A DNA stretch of 64,000 nucleotides from NCBI GenBank assembly GCA_903632075.3, contig CAHIKZ030001201.1, positions 216,501 through 280,500 on the forward strand. The letters are read 5' to 3'. The position numbers and the translations under genes were made by a program. The stretch comes from Acanthosepion pharaonis. Taxonomy: Eukaryota; Mollusca; Cephalopoda; Sepiida; Sepiidae. The notes beneath the pieces were generated by a model, which saw only the letters and a program-made list of their open reading frames with translations, was not told where the DNA came from and ran no database searches. This document shows positions 21,325-32,853 of the stretch, in pieces (the stretch's first letter is position 1; each line of letters starts with the position of its first letter).

Positions 21325-21416
21325 ATTGGCCAATATTAAGCCCACCAATGCTGACGTTATGCTCACCTATATAAGGCGCGAAATACAAACGCAGTGGAGT
21401 CAGTTTTCTGGTAAGA
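21325..21416 (+). promoter_or_regulatory. Isolated pol II core promoter-like block with adjacent 5' splice site
   Basis: ATTGGCCAAT (CCAAT boxes on both strands, 21325-21334) is followed by TATATAAG (21368-21375). An initiator-like TCAGTT (21400-21405) lies about 32 bases downstream, and a donor-like CTG|GTAAGA at 21410/21411 follows. No downstream coding exon was found. It could be the start of an unknown gene or transcript to the right, or a transposon promoter. Confidence 0.45.
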
Positions 21417-21916
21417 TGCCGGGCGTGGTTTTTGTAGTTGTTGTTGTTGTTGTTGTGGTGTTTGAGTAAGTGCTCGTGGTAAATGAATATCTTATATTAT
21501 TAAAGTCCCACATTGATTTCGTTTAGTGAACTGATGTCTCTGCCACAGTTAAGGATTGTGTTTGTTTTTGTTTTTTTATTACTAACGCTATTTTGGTGAA
21601 CAGTGGCAAACCACAACTAAAAGTTTCATACATTCTCACACAATTACCAAGCGGTCAATCGCGTGAGAGCACAGGAAACAAGTGTGTGTTGAATAAATAC
21701 TTATAATCTATTTTAGAGACTTAATTCAATACAATAGCATTATGAACACATTAAAAAAAAGTTTCACGGGGACCAGATTATCCGTATGTTAGAACATTAT
21801 ACTATTTTATAAAATTCAGAAGATATATAATATTTATATCGTGTTAGTTTATCAGGCTGAAATTTTTTTTAAGGAACTTAAATTTACTGTAATGGACATA
21901 TGTATTGTTCACTTCA

Positions 21917-22072
21917 CATGGTGAAGCTGAAAGATTGCCAGCGGATTTAAAACAAAGAACTGTGAATGCTTGCAATTCAAGAATGAGGTTTGGAGCAGCA
22001 GCTAAGCAGTTGTCAATATCCAAGTCAATTGTCATGAAAAAATATCGTGTGACAAAAAAAGATTGTCTGTAA
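21917..22072 (+). pseudogene. Pogo/psq-type helix-turn-helix remnant
   Basis: The frame from 21917 reads HGEAERLPADLKQ, then NSRMRFGAAAKQLSISKSIV, and ends at a stop near 22072. The spacing, with an AAAKQL helix followed by a turn and an S-K-S-x-V recognition helix, matches the psq/CENP-B-type DNA-binding domain of pogo-group transposases. No downstream DDE domain was found. Most likely a degraded transposase; a host psq-domain exon is less likely. Confidence 0.45.
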
Positions 22073-24061
22073 ATGTATACTGAACCTCTTCACAACTGCC
22101 CGTCCTAGAATCACTGTCTGAGCCTATTACTCAGCCAATCGATCTTTTCACTCACTTTTTTTTTTAACTTAGGAAGTTTAATGCGAAACTGGTTGAAACG
22201 CCCTCAAGAATGAAGAGGGCGCGTCACAAAAAAAAAAAGGAGAAAGTGAATTTTCAAAGAGACTATGGAATCCTCCATACTTGTCTGTCACTCCCTACAA
22301 GAAGATGCACAAATTAACCTTTAACCAATCATCACTTCACTTTTCCAAACTCAACTTCCCAGTGGAAGTACACAGAAATATAGCAAGTTGAGACAAATCT
22401 TTTTTTTTTTTTCTGCGCAGCTGTCTGGGGCCTATTTGAAAACCAAAAAATCTATAAAAAGAATCGCTCGACTTGATTCAAGTCAGTGAGACACTGAGTT
22501 TCGAGAGATGCCAGCAGACTCCACGCGTGCCAACACACTGACTCAATAACACTACTAGCCTCTCATCAACACAACTCACACTACTAATGCCGCGAGGAGA
22601 AACTTAACTTACAATTTACTAAAAAAGTTGACATTATCACTACGAAATAGTAATTGTACATTTAATCAACGTTTAGCATATCAGTCAAAGGTACACAACT
22701 CTTCATAACTTGAATCAACACTTACAATTGTCACACACATACACACTATTATTTGAACTCACGCAATTGACATCTTACCTTGCAGAAATCAAACTATTTT
22801 AATTTCACAAGCAAACTTAAACCATCAACATTCATTCACTAAATCACTGCATAGACACTCTTTGCAATCTTATCTCATTTGCCATGTTTAACAAGCAACC
22901 TATTGTAGCGACTGCTATGTTTTTCCACGCCCACATTTTATTCGTCTGCGTTTGGCTAATAAATCAATACTGTCTTTCTATAGGACAATTTAGCCATCGC
23001 AGTCGTTGCTTTGAATTTTTCGGTTTTTAACTTGCTTACTTGTTTCATTCGTACAAATTTAGCGATTGGTCAAATTTTAACCAATCACATATTTTAGTGC
23101 AAAATCAACTTTTTCCGCGGTTTCGCTGGGAGCCTATCTATAGCTTTAAAAGAGGCGACTTTTTCACAAGCCGCCAGTAGAGTCTACTAAATTTCGCATG
23201 TCAACACAAACCTATGACTTTACTCACAACATTTCAAACGCACACACAGACACAGAATTTTGTAATACATATATACATATCTCTCTGTGACTCAGCCAAG
23301 TTCAATCAACCAGGACTCTGTTGATTTCTCTAACACAACACACTTTCTGATCAATTGTATTCTTGTGTTATCTATTCTAAGATTCTATTGATTTCTCAAA
23401 TCAAAATATGGTAAAAGGAAGCAACTTCTTTTCCCTTAATCTATATATTGAATACAAGTTACTGTATATTTTGTTCTTGTATGTTATTTCAATATATACT
23501 TGTTGATTCACATTTGGAGTTTCGTTGTTTTCTTGAAGCATTAATAATACAAAAGATATATGCGCTAAAGAATGCGCGCCATAACACTATCTTCACAAAT
23601 ATATATATATATAAATTCATGTTATTGTTGAAATCTATAACTACGTTGTTTTTTCCTTGATTTCTTCAAGTTGTAGTGTCTTCATATGTTCATTTAATTT
23701 ATTTGTTGTGTATACGCACATTTTAGGCCTTCACACAATTTCACCTTCTGACACATCTTAGCATAAATTTCCGCAACAAGACAACCAACTCTTGCGTTTA
23801 GAAACAATACCTGATTAACTCTATCCAGTTATGCAGTCTGCCTAACTACAGCTAGTTCGCAAGTTAGTGGGCGTCAGCCTTATTCCCAATATATTACAAA
23901 AAACAACAGCTCTGTCCCAGGAAGAAAAATGGTAATTGGTTCAGCAAACAGGGATCTCTGGCCTGCAGACAAAATTGATCTTTAACTCTTTCCCTCGATC
24001 GTCAGTCTGAAACGAAAACTTCAGTTGACGAAAATATACTTACACGTGTCTTTCTCTACTC

Positions 24062-24355
24062 AGTTTTACAAAGTCAGTCAGTCAGTTAAGTACCATACGT
24101 GATATACGCTAAGGTGATAATGTATCTTTCGATACATGAGTGACGAGGCAGATTTTTTCCCGCAGTAGGTTGCTATTTCTTTCTGCGGTAGACTGGTTGC
24201 CAACCAAGGCTAAAGAACCCAGTCTGCCCTGCTATTCAACCCATAGATGGATTTATACCTTTCCCAAGGGTATTTGTGCGTAAGTAAATCTAAGGAACTC
24301 GACTGAAATTCAAAGTCGGCTTTCCAAGTTCTCACTCCGTTACACCACAACGCAC
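24062..24355 (-). mobile_element. tRNA-derived SINE (full-length or nearly so)
   Basis: It shares the whole body with 35950-36245: GTCAGTTAAGTACCATACGT, ATGTATCTTTCGATACATGA, CCCGCAGTAGGTTG and CCTTTCCCAAGGGTATTTG, then the tRNA-like head at high coordinates. On the minus strand the head has an A-box-like GTGTAACGGAG and a B-box-like segment around 24320. It resembles the tRNA-derived SINE class described in cephalopods; I cannot name the subfamily. Confidence 0.78.
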
Positions 24356-24484
24356 ATTTTTTTTTTTTTTTAACAAGGGTAAAGAGACTTAAATTGAATT
24401 GTTTGGTCGGAAATCAGACACTGTGAGTATGGAGGAAAAAACGAGAAGCCATGAACTCTAGTAACACCATATCTAGTCTAAAAC

Positions 24485-24960
24485 GGGGGGGGGTCAGGGG
24501 TTGGAACTCTTATGATTTAGGGTGTTTTAGGGCAATTGGAACGGGCAGTTTGTTTAAAATTGTCGGAACCATGAAAAAAAAAAAAAAGAAACGAATATCG
24601 TCATATTTTAAAGAAAAATCTGAAAATTCTGCCAGGTAACTTTTTGAAAGACAGCGGGTTTCAGTTTTTAAACATGATAATAATCCTAAACACACTGGCG
24701 AACAATTGGCTCGAAGACAACAAGTCAAATGTGTTGCCTTGTTTTGCGATCGGACATGAATCCAATAGAAAAATTGTGGCGAGAACCTAAAGTTACGGTT
24801 CATTTGACATCATTCAAATTTAGTAGTTAAAGCAGTTTACGCTCGAAGAATGGAACAATATGTCGAAAATAGATTAGTTCTTATTAACTATAGAAAAAGT
24901 TTATTTGAAGTTATTGACCGTAAAGACTATATCATTGTTGACTAGTAGCTGAGGCGTGCG
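24485..24960 (+). pseudogene. Tc1-type transposase fragment
   Basis: Plus-strand pieces encode GTGSLFKIVGTMKK (24543 on), then FQFLNMIIILNTLANN in one frame or HDNNPKHTGEQLARRQQVK in the next. After a further shift comes MNPIEKLWREPKV (about 24757-24795). These are the second catalytic Asp region (HDN-PKH) and the third catalytic Glu region (NPIE-LW) of Tc1 DDE transposases. Frameshifts and the lack of the N-terminal half make it a dead fragment. Confidence 0.8.
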
Positions 24961-27839
24961 GATAAATTTTGCTTTTGCTTATTTGATATAAAAAATGTAA
25001 TTTTTTTTTATTACTGTTAGTCTTTAATAGACTAGGGGTTTTTTTTGGTTTTTTTTGTACACGTTCTTTTGAGCGAAGTGTATTTTTAAGAAAGCCAAAC
25101 GGTTTGTGTAAAAAAAAAATATTACATATGTATATCTTTTTAGACTCAGCGGTTAAAACCAGCCAAAATTGTTAAGTATCCTTTTTAAATTTATGGAAAT
25201 TAAATTATTTTACGTATTTACTGGCTAATGAGAGATGTGATCTCAAGCCCTAGTAAAAACCCGAATGATGTCCTTGTGTGATCCACTTTTTCCGAATAAA
25301 CAGAACTCAGGTCACTAGATACGGGGAAAACACTTTTTGACAGCAAGGAGACAAGGCAAATTAACATCAAGGACAGAAGGAAATTGACAGCCAGAAAGAA
25401 AGCTACAAGCGAGAAGGCAACAGTTACCAGTCAGCTACAGAGAGACTTGAAGTTCACAAGTAAAAATTCTCCTGCGATTGAACAATAGAGAACGAACAGA
25501 AAACAAGAATTCAAAGAAATTTTCACAAGCACGAACAGTGAGAATATAAGAAGGACTTATCTAAAATTACTATATGTCCTAGAAACGCTCGTGAGGAAAG
25601 TAAAAGTAGGTGTTTCCGTTTAATTCTGAAAAGTGATTGCACCTGTTTTTCTGCCTTCTTGAATTGTTTTCTCTTTTTGTTATTGAATTCTTATGTCTTT
25701 TCTTAAACTGTAACCCCTTTTTTTCTATTTTTCGATGGTAATCCTTTTTTTGAAATATCAGAAATGCGTTATCCTGCCTTAATGAGCACAAAAGGAATTT
25801 GAGCAAATTTTATATATTTGTACCTTTTTTGTTTTCACTTGTGTAATAAATATATTTTTCCTTCAAAATTGTACGCAGTGAGTCTTGTTTTGTTGTTTGT
25901 ATCAAAATGATCTCAAGGAGAAGAGAAGCACGTGTTTTCTTTTTCCTTTCTATTCCTACTAACTGGGTTTTTACGTTTGGCACAAGAATATAGATTTGGT
26001 AGGGAGTTAAATTTTTATATTTATTCATAGTTATTGAATAAAAAATTGTTGAAATGAATAATGATTATTTATTCAATGTCTAAGAGTATATTTCATTTTT
26101 ATATGTATTTTAAAATTTGAAAAATAATTTATATTATTTTAAATGTAATTGTAAAAAGAGAAAAAACAAAGAGAGAAGAGGGGAGGAGGAGTTTCAATTA
26201 TTTTATACCACTTTTTATAAATACGTTTTATAAATACTTTGCAAGGCGCTAACAAAAAAGACATGACTTACTCAAAATGAATTTTGTAAAAAAAATAAAA
26301 TTACAAAATATTTTTTTATAACATACAAATACAATATTGACCTTGCAAAAAGTTTCCATCGTGCGCCTTAAATTATCATAACAGATTAACAGTTTTTTGC
26401 AATATAACAGTTCATGAAAAACAATTTTCCCTTAATTTCCTTTTAGAGCAATAGTTCATATGACCTAATTTCCTAGTAACAAAAGAAATTTACTTCGAAA
26501 AGTTCGCAAATTCAAAACGTCGAAGTTTGAAGTAGCGTGAGAAAAGGTAACCTGTGTCCTTTAGACAAAATATTCAGGTTTCCGAAGAGGTGTTCTCATA
26601 TATAAATTCTCACGGGTTTAGAAAAGACGTTGTTAATAAAGTTAATTCTCGTAGGATTTTAAGGGTTTTTCTTCTTCTGCAGCAGCAGAAGCACTAGTAG
26701 GTGTTTTGTTTTTATGTTTTTTTTTAATAATCATCCTCCGTCACAGCTTTCTCGCCCGGATTTAATGTTCCCGACCACAGTTTTCTCACTCGAGTGAGGT
26801 CTATTCTTTTCTGACTTTGAAGTCAAAATTGTCCCTCTTATGTAGCAAACAAATGACTCTAACCTGATTAAAAAATAAAAAAAAATCTTGATGGCTATAA
26901 TTTTTATCCTCATTGGTTAAAAACTAGAGAATTCATATCCAATCAGACCGCAATCATTTGTCATTTAAATTTGTCTGTTTTTCTATCTTTTGCCACATTT
27001 ATAATTCAACTTTCCCAAAACAGTTTAATTTTTCTGAGCTAATACTCCCAGAGAATTTACATTTATTTTCTTCCAGTAAAAGGCAGAATAAATCTCTGTT
27101 GGAACTGGCAATTGAGGGAAAACGCCCAAACCAAACTTTTCTTGGACAGCAAAGATATATGCGGCCGAACTAATATTCTTGATAGAATATTATGCTCCTT
27201 TTCTTAACTAATTCTTGGAGCTTTTCGATGATTACTGCCTTCAATCAGTTAACTCGGAGCATTACTTATTCGAATTAATCGCTTAGTTTTTAGAAACGTT
27301 GATAATTAGTCATGGTCACTGTTAATACAGTAAAGAAAATTCCAAAATTTATGGCGAAATTTCAAACTGCAATTCACATTTTTACAGCAAAGTTTTTGCA
27401 TGGGAAAATGTTAGTTGATTTTTGTGGATGTACGTTTTCATTGCAAACAGTTTTAATATTCGAAATGTTTGTAGAAATTACATTCATACGTGATAGCTCT
27501 TTTATCTATTAAATTTTGAATATTTCTATACTAGTTTCTGTTCAATTTGCGAGACATTTTTGCGTAATTTCTCATAGTAAAAAATACTTATAAAAAGTTC
27601 ATACATTATTGTAAATTTAATTACTGCTGCAGAAGAAATGATTGTATCAAAATATCGACTTAGAGAAACCAGTATATAGTTTCAGTCTTCAGTGAGAATT
27701 TGATCTTTAGCCGCTTTACTTCCCTCTTTTGGCAAAAGGAATCGCTTGGCGTGGATTTATGTGGATGAGATGGCATGTTTAGTTAACTTTCTACAAACGT
27801 ATTTACATGTTTTTAGGGAATACAGACTTGAAAGTTTTT
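24961..27839. other. No gene recognised
   Basis: AT-rich DNA with poly-T and poly-A runs. There are scattered short frames with no domain I recognise. A CAG-rich spot occurs near 26680. Confidence 0.5.
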
Positions 27840-28500
27840 GAATTTACTAAAAGCATTTACTTTAGCCCATATCCTCCTGGCGTCAGTTTAAAATTTCCTG
27901 GAAAAAATGGCTTCAAAATTGAGTCCAAGATTGCACTTCTGCGACAACAGTGTCATTTGTGTGAAACTGTTTCTTAAATAATTGTTGTTTAAGGGCCTGA
28001 ACAGATAATAATCAGAAATAGGCAAGTTAGGATTGCATCCCAACTATATAGCGATATGTTTGGAATGTTTTATCAGGTTGGCTGTGTTTGGAGTGGCATT
28101 GCTTTGTGACTCAACGAAATGACCATTTTCAATATCCCAACTTCTCATGGACATTTTCATGAACTACCAACTTCCAAAGACGAAGATCCACAACCATATC
28201 AAAAGGTTTGCGCTAAAATCTTGAATCAAAGCTTCAAAGGACATATTGCTGTCTTCTCTTGCTGATGAAATTAGGCACATGCTACACACGAAGCTCGTTC
28301 TGTAGATTCACACGCCTCCTCCGTGAACACACTCAACAAGACCGATACCTGTCCCCTACTCATTACATGTTCACCATACACAGAAACTACTTCAGTGTTA
28401 ATTTCTGATTTTTGCCTTTGGATTTCAGTAATCTTATTACATCTTGCACTTCTGTCCATTTTTTTCATTGTAGCAGTCATTTCGTTGAGACATCACATAT
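27840..28500 (-). pseudogene. Mariner (SETMAR-type) transposase deletion derivative
   Basis: On the minus strand, 28480-28290 encodes an N-terminal HTH-like piece (VVSVYGEHVMSRGQVSVL, equivalent to the VYG-x-x-MS-x-G-x-V block). At 28130-27880 it continues with NATPNTANLIKHS, SDYYLFRPLKQQL and FHTNDTVVAEVQSW, the end of the mariner catalytic domain. The middle of the protein is missing, so the copy arose by internal deletion plus decay. Confidence 0.75.
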
Positions 28501-28829
28501 GCATGCGCACAATATAAAGATTGATTTGACTGTTTCAAGAAGGATTGCATAGTCTCTATTGTTTTGAACTTACAGCTTTCACAATGTTTCTGTTTAGGTC
28601 AATTTAGGCTGATCTGTATCTTATTTTTCGAACATCACTCGTAAATTAATATTTAGTATGGAATGTCGATTAGATTTTCTCATATTTAGAGCACGGTAAT
28701 CACCGTACTTCCACCAATTAATGAAACGAGAAAGAGAGGACTTGTCCATTCAATTTGCAGGAGATATTCTGAAATTTCTTAAATTATGCTCGTGCTGATT
28801 TAGATTTTAGTGTAGAAAATCTTCCAGTT

Positions 28830-28834
<5 letters not shown>

Positions 28835-28886
<52 letters not shown>
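28835..28886. repeat. (TA)n microsatellite
   Basis: About 25 TA units. It is followed by 28890-29030, which resembles the arms of the large foldback at 30604-31627 (TTCCATCTTCAAGCGAAATT). Confidence 0.95.
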
Positions 28887-28889
<3 letters not shown>

Positions 28890-29131
28890 TATTTAAAAAT
28901 ATGATTCCAACACGACACATAAGAGTTCTTATGTTCCAAAACAAGAGCCGAAAACTTCAACATAATTATTTGAATTAAATTGAATTAAAGTAATAAGCTC
29001 TGTTCCATCTTCAAGCGAAATTTATGCTCTACTTTTGTATCGAGCACTATTTTTTAAAAATAATAAGAAAAATACTAAAGAACTTTGGATTATTTACCTA
29101 ACGAGTTCTTTCCTATTTTCTATATATTTTT

Positions 29132-29135
<4 letters not shown>

Positions 29136-29168
<33 letters not shown>

Positions 29169-29257
29169 ACAAAAGGAAAACTTATCTAAAGCGTTTCGTC
29201 CTCTGGTGGATTTTTCAGAGGATGAAACGGGTCGGATAAGATAAGTTTTCCTTTTGT
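29136..29257. repeat. (TA)n tract plus strong foldback hairpin
   Basis: (TA)n runs to about 29164. ACAAAAGGAAAACTTATCT (29169-29187) is then exactly complementary to 29239-29257. An inner pair CGTTTCGTCCTCTG (29192-29205) and CAGAGGATGAAACG (29216-29229) has one G-U type mismatch. This forms a long interrupted stem of about 33 bp. Confidence 0.88.
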
Positions 29258-29375
29258 GTTTATACATATTGTTCTTTTGTAGATATATTTTTGGTAATAT
29301 CCGAAATTTCACACACACACACGAAAGCACGCGTGCGCGCACACACACACATACACACATATATATATATATATA

Positions 29376-30460
29376 CAGTCGTCCCTCCCCACTTCGCGCT
29401 TCGGCTTTCGTGGCTTCACTCTATCGCGGTTTTTTTTTTTCAGATCTTTTCATTAAAAATCACATCGCGGTTCGCGGTTGACTACAGTCTACTACAGGGT
29501 TGGAAAAAAAGTTCTTGCAGCCGATCCTTCAGTTGATCGAGACAGTGAAAATAATACAGCGCGCGCTCGGTTGTCTGAGTCAAATATAAACCCCTGTATT
29601 AAAATTACTATAGGCCTATGTATTCGAGCACCCCCGCAAATCCTTTAACGCCAAGAGCAGCCCCTTGACCATTCTTTTGTGTAGGCAAGAACTTTTTTCC
29701 AGGCCTATTATTCAAAAATCGGCTGTGGTGAAACCAAGGCAATCAGAACATGCTGTTCACTGATTGGCTATTGTTGCGGGTATGCTGTGGATCACTTGTT
29801 GGTGATGTGTTTGGCTGCGTGTTGGTACAAAGGAGTGCGCAAACAAAATTGTTCAGAAGATAGTAAATTGGCAACAAACAGAGTACAAAACAACAAGGTA
29901 ATAATATTTGATTAAAATAAGGCCAAATTTTATTTTTGGCAACAAAACCAAAATTACTTACAAAGATATTTATGCAAATAGGATAATTGATTTCAAGGAT
30001 GTGCTGAAAAGAAAACATCAAATTGTGCTTTTCGTGCTTCCAAGGTATAAAGAATGATTTAGAGGAGCAGTAACTTTTGTATATCTCTTCATCGCTGCAT
30101 CATCGAACAAGTTGCATTATTTTCGCACTAACCTAGGAAAATAATGTTCGATGATGAAGCTATGTACACGTTGTGATTTTAATGTACAATAATTATGTTA
30201 TTTGTAATGTCTAAATATGTCTTATTTTCTTTTGTCTGCTATATTGTGTAAGTGTAAAGGTGACTTCAGGGGTGTTATTTTATGTCTAGAGAGCTCTTAT
30301 AATACTAAAAAACGTATTTAGAAGATCGTAAACAGGTTTTCTATGATCTAACTCCGATAATACTCGATTTATATATAAAGAATATACAAAGAATCTTACT
30401 TCGCGGAAATTTACTTATCGAGGTCTGGAACTAATTAACCGCGATAAACGAGGGACGACA

Positions 30461-30461
<1 letters not shown>
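29376..30461. mobile_element. Tigger/pogo-like non-autonomous element
   Basis: It starts CAGTCGTCCCTC and ends GAGGGACGACAG, near-perfect terminal repeats flanked by TA on both sides, in a (TA)n context. The internal sub-terminal CGCGGTT and CGCGATAAACGAGGG are typical of Tigger-type ends. The length of 1,086 bp includes a nested 211-bp MITE. No transposase frame remains. Confidence 0.78.
29495..29705. mobile_element. MITE nested inside the Tigger-like element
   Basis: The inverted ends GGTTGGAAAAAAAGTTCTTGC (29499 on) and GCAAGAACTTTTTTCCAGGCC (ending 29705) mirror each other with two or three differences. TA lies at 29493-29494 and 29706-29707. The 211 bp are non-coding; a mariner-like MITE is likely. 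Confidence 0.75.

Positions 30462-30462
<1 letters not shown>

Positions 30463-30508
<46 letters not shown>
30463..30508. repeat. (TA)n microsatellite
   Basis: About 23 TA units immediately after the Tigger-like element. Confidence 0.95.
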
Positions 30509-30512
<4 letters not shown>

Positions 30513-30603
30513 AAAGAACAGTAAGATATATAATCCGGTGTTCTTATAGATATTTTTATTTTTACAAAATAGTGCTCAATGTAAATTTACAGAACATAAT
30601 ATT

Positions 30604-31622
30604 ATAAATTAATTGATTTAAAATATGGTTTTTTCCGCTACACAGTTCTAACCATGTTTCAAAAATAGAAGCTAAAAGCCCCGAATTTAATTTTGCAATT
30701 AAATTAAAAGCATTAGTTCCATTTCATCCTCAAGCGAATTTTGGAGTAACTTTTAAAAATTACTGGGTTTTAAAGACACAGCTAAAATCACGTTTCCATG
30801 GTTACAGAATATTCTACTTGAATTGGACAAGGGATGTCTAGGTATTCCTTATGTCAGTATAATTATATCATTTATTAACTACAATTTGGTAAGGGGTAGG
30901 GATGTATTTTTCAATGAAAACTGACATCCGTTCAATGAATGTCGTCTGGATTTTTTTTTTTTAAATTATTGTTAACGGTAAAAAAATTCTTACGGCATTT
31001 TTTTCTATTTATAAATTTAAAGATTTTCGGGGGTGTTCAGATCATAATACTTTTTATTTAACTACGATTTGAAATATTCTCATTTTTAATTTTTATTATA
31101 CTATATTCTTTTTAAGAACAGTTAAATGTATTAGACTCCATTATATTATGTAGGATTATTTTAACATCAAGTTTAAGTATGTATATGAGGTTACATTTTT
31201 TTTTTATTATTAAAAAATTTATGACTGACGGCAAAAATGGTTACTTAATTTCACTGATTTAGTAAACTTTTATTTTATATATAAACCTATATAACTATGC
31301 ATTGAACGGATGTCAGTTTTCATTGAAAAATACATCCCTACCCCTTACCAAATTGTAGCTAATAACTGATACAATGATACTGACATAAGGAATACCTAGA
31401 CATCCCTTGTCCAATTCAAGTAGAATATTCTGTAACCATGGAAACGTGATTTTAGCTGTGTCTTTAAAACCCAGTAATTTTTAAAAGTTACTCCAAAATT
31501 CGCTTGAGGATGAAATGGAACTATGCTTTTAATTTAATTGCAAAATTAAATTGGGGCTTTTAGCTTCTATTTTGAAACATGGTTAGAACTGTGTAGCGGA
31601 AAAACATATTTTAAATCAATTA

Positions 31623-31627
<5 letters not shown>
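30604..31627. mobile_element. 1-kb foldback element with ~330-bp inverted arms
   Basis: The arms are 30604-30937 and 31300-31627, near-identical in inverted orientation with a few substitutions and small indels. Matching pieces include CTGACATCCGTTCAATG and its reverse, and CCGCTACACAGTTCTAACCA and its reverse. The 362-bp spacer is AT-rich and non-coding. (TA)n tracts lie on both sides (30463-30508 and 31625-31697). Either a foldback/MITE-type transposon or two oppositely oriented copies of a retroelement end. Confidence 0.88.

Positions 31628-31697
<70 letters not shown>
31625..31697. repeat. (TA)n microsatellite
   Basis: About 36 TA units directly abutting the right foldback arm. Confidence 0.95.
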
Positions 31698-31698
<1 letters not shown>

Positions 31699-31699
31699 T

Positions 31700-32850
31700 C
31701 TGCCGTATTTTACAGTTGTGTTTTTATGAGGTGGCGTCATACTTGGGTATTTGGGTATTATGTTGTTAATTCACTTACAAATTGACGAAGACTAACATCG
31801 TTAATAATTAAATTTACATTTAAATTAATATTCCATTCATAAATATTGTCAAAAGTTATTTTAATTTTTACAGTTAATGGCTGAGACAAAGTTGCTTAAA
31901 ACTCGAAACCCAACGAAGGATTAGCGATATTAGCCATCATGAAGCGCCATTAAAAAGAAGGATTTATACGAATATTTTCAATTTTCAGATTCATTTGTCC
32001 GTGACATTTTATTTTCTCGCCACGAGCGGATGAGATTGATATGGAAGTTACACAACCACCAAAAAGAAATATTCTGTTCACTATAGAAATTGGTAATATA
32101 GAAATAGTCACACACTAGTGTAAATAAGAAATGCTATTCTAATAGTTCTTTGTCGCACAACGACTTCCTGAAATAGTTGGTCAGATGAAATTAATTTAGT
32201 CCGCCCACTTAGCTTTCAGGTATTGGTGGTAGGGAACTGATTAATATTTGAATGTAATTTTGCCTCCGGCACCAACCAGATAAAGATTTATACGTTCTTA
32301 CCTTGACGATAATCTCTTTTCTGATGTGGATGCTGACTAAATTTACTATATTTATGTGAGAGTGACATTTTTTGTTTCACAACTAAAGTTGTAAAACTTT
32401 ATTCAATAACGCCATGAACCCATTTGCCGATTTATCTTGTAGGGTTTTAGACAGAACACTCCACCTAGAGAGCAGATAAGGCGAAGTGAGTTAATTCCCT
32501 AAGAATTAATACTAAGAGTCAGGACAATTGAAATAAATTTGCTCAGTGAGAGTCAATCCGGTTCTGGAAAGAGGTCGTACACGTGATGCGACCGGTGTCT
32601 CAACTCATGTCATAGGAAATGAAGATATTTACTGGTAGTTGACGACTTCACTTCGTCTTAGCTTAAAAGTAGTAAGCTTACCGAGTGTAAATCTCATCTA
32701 ATGTAAGTACCATGTTTACGTTTATGTCATATTGTTGTTTTGCATTGTTGCATTAATAAAATATGGTAAAAGTTATTTTTACACCCTTCTTTTCATTTTC
32801 CCTTTTTATTACCTATTTATTCTTGTTTGGGCGTTCCTTTACTTAGGGAT
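31700..32850. other. No gene recognised
   Basis: Unique-looking sequence of somewhat higher GC around 32450-32620, with no open frame of note. Confidence 0.45.
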
Positions 32851-32853
32851 CCG

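Noticed and set aside
28323..28517. 64-codon plus-strand frame
   Set aside because: Antisense shadow of the mariner N-terminal remnant.
29094..29536. Overlapping plus- and minus-strand frames near 29.3 kb
   Set aside because: They are translations of (CA)n, (TA)n and the end of the Tigger-like element.
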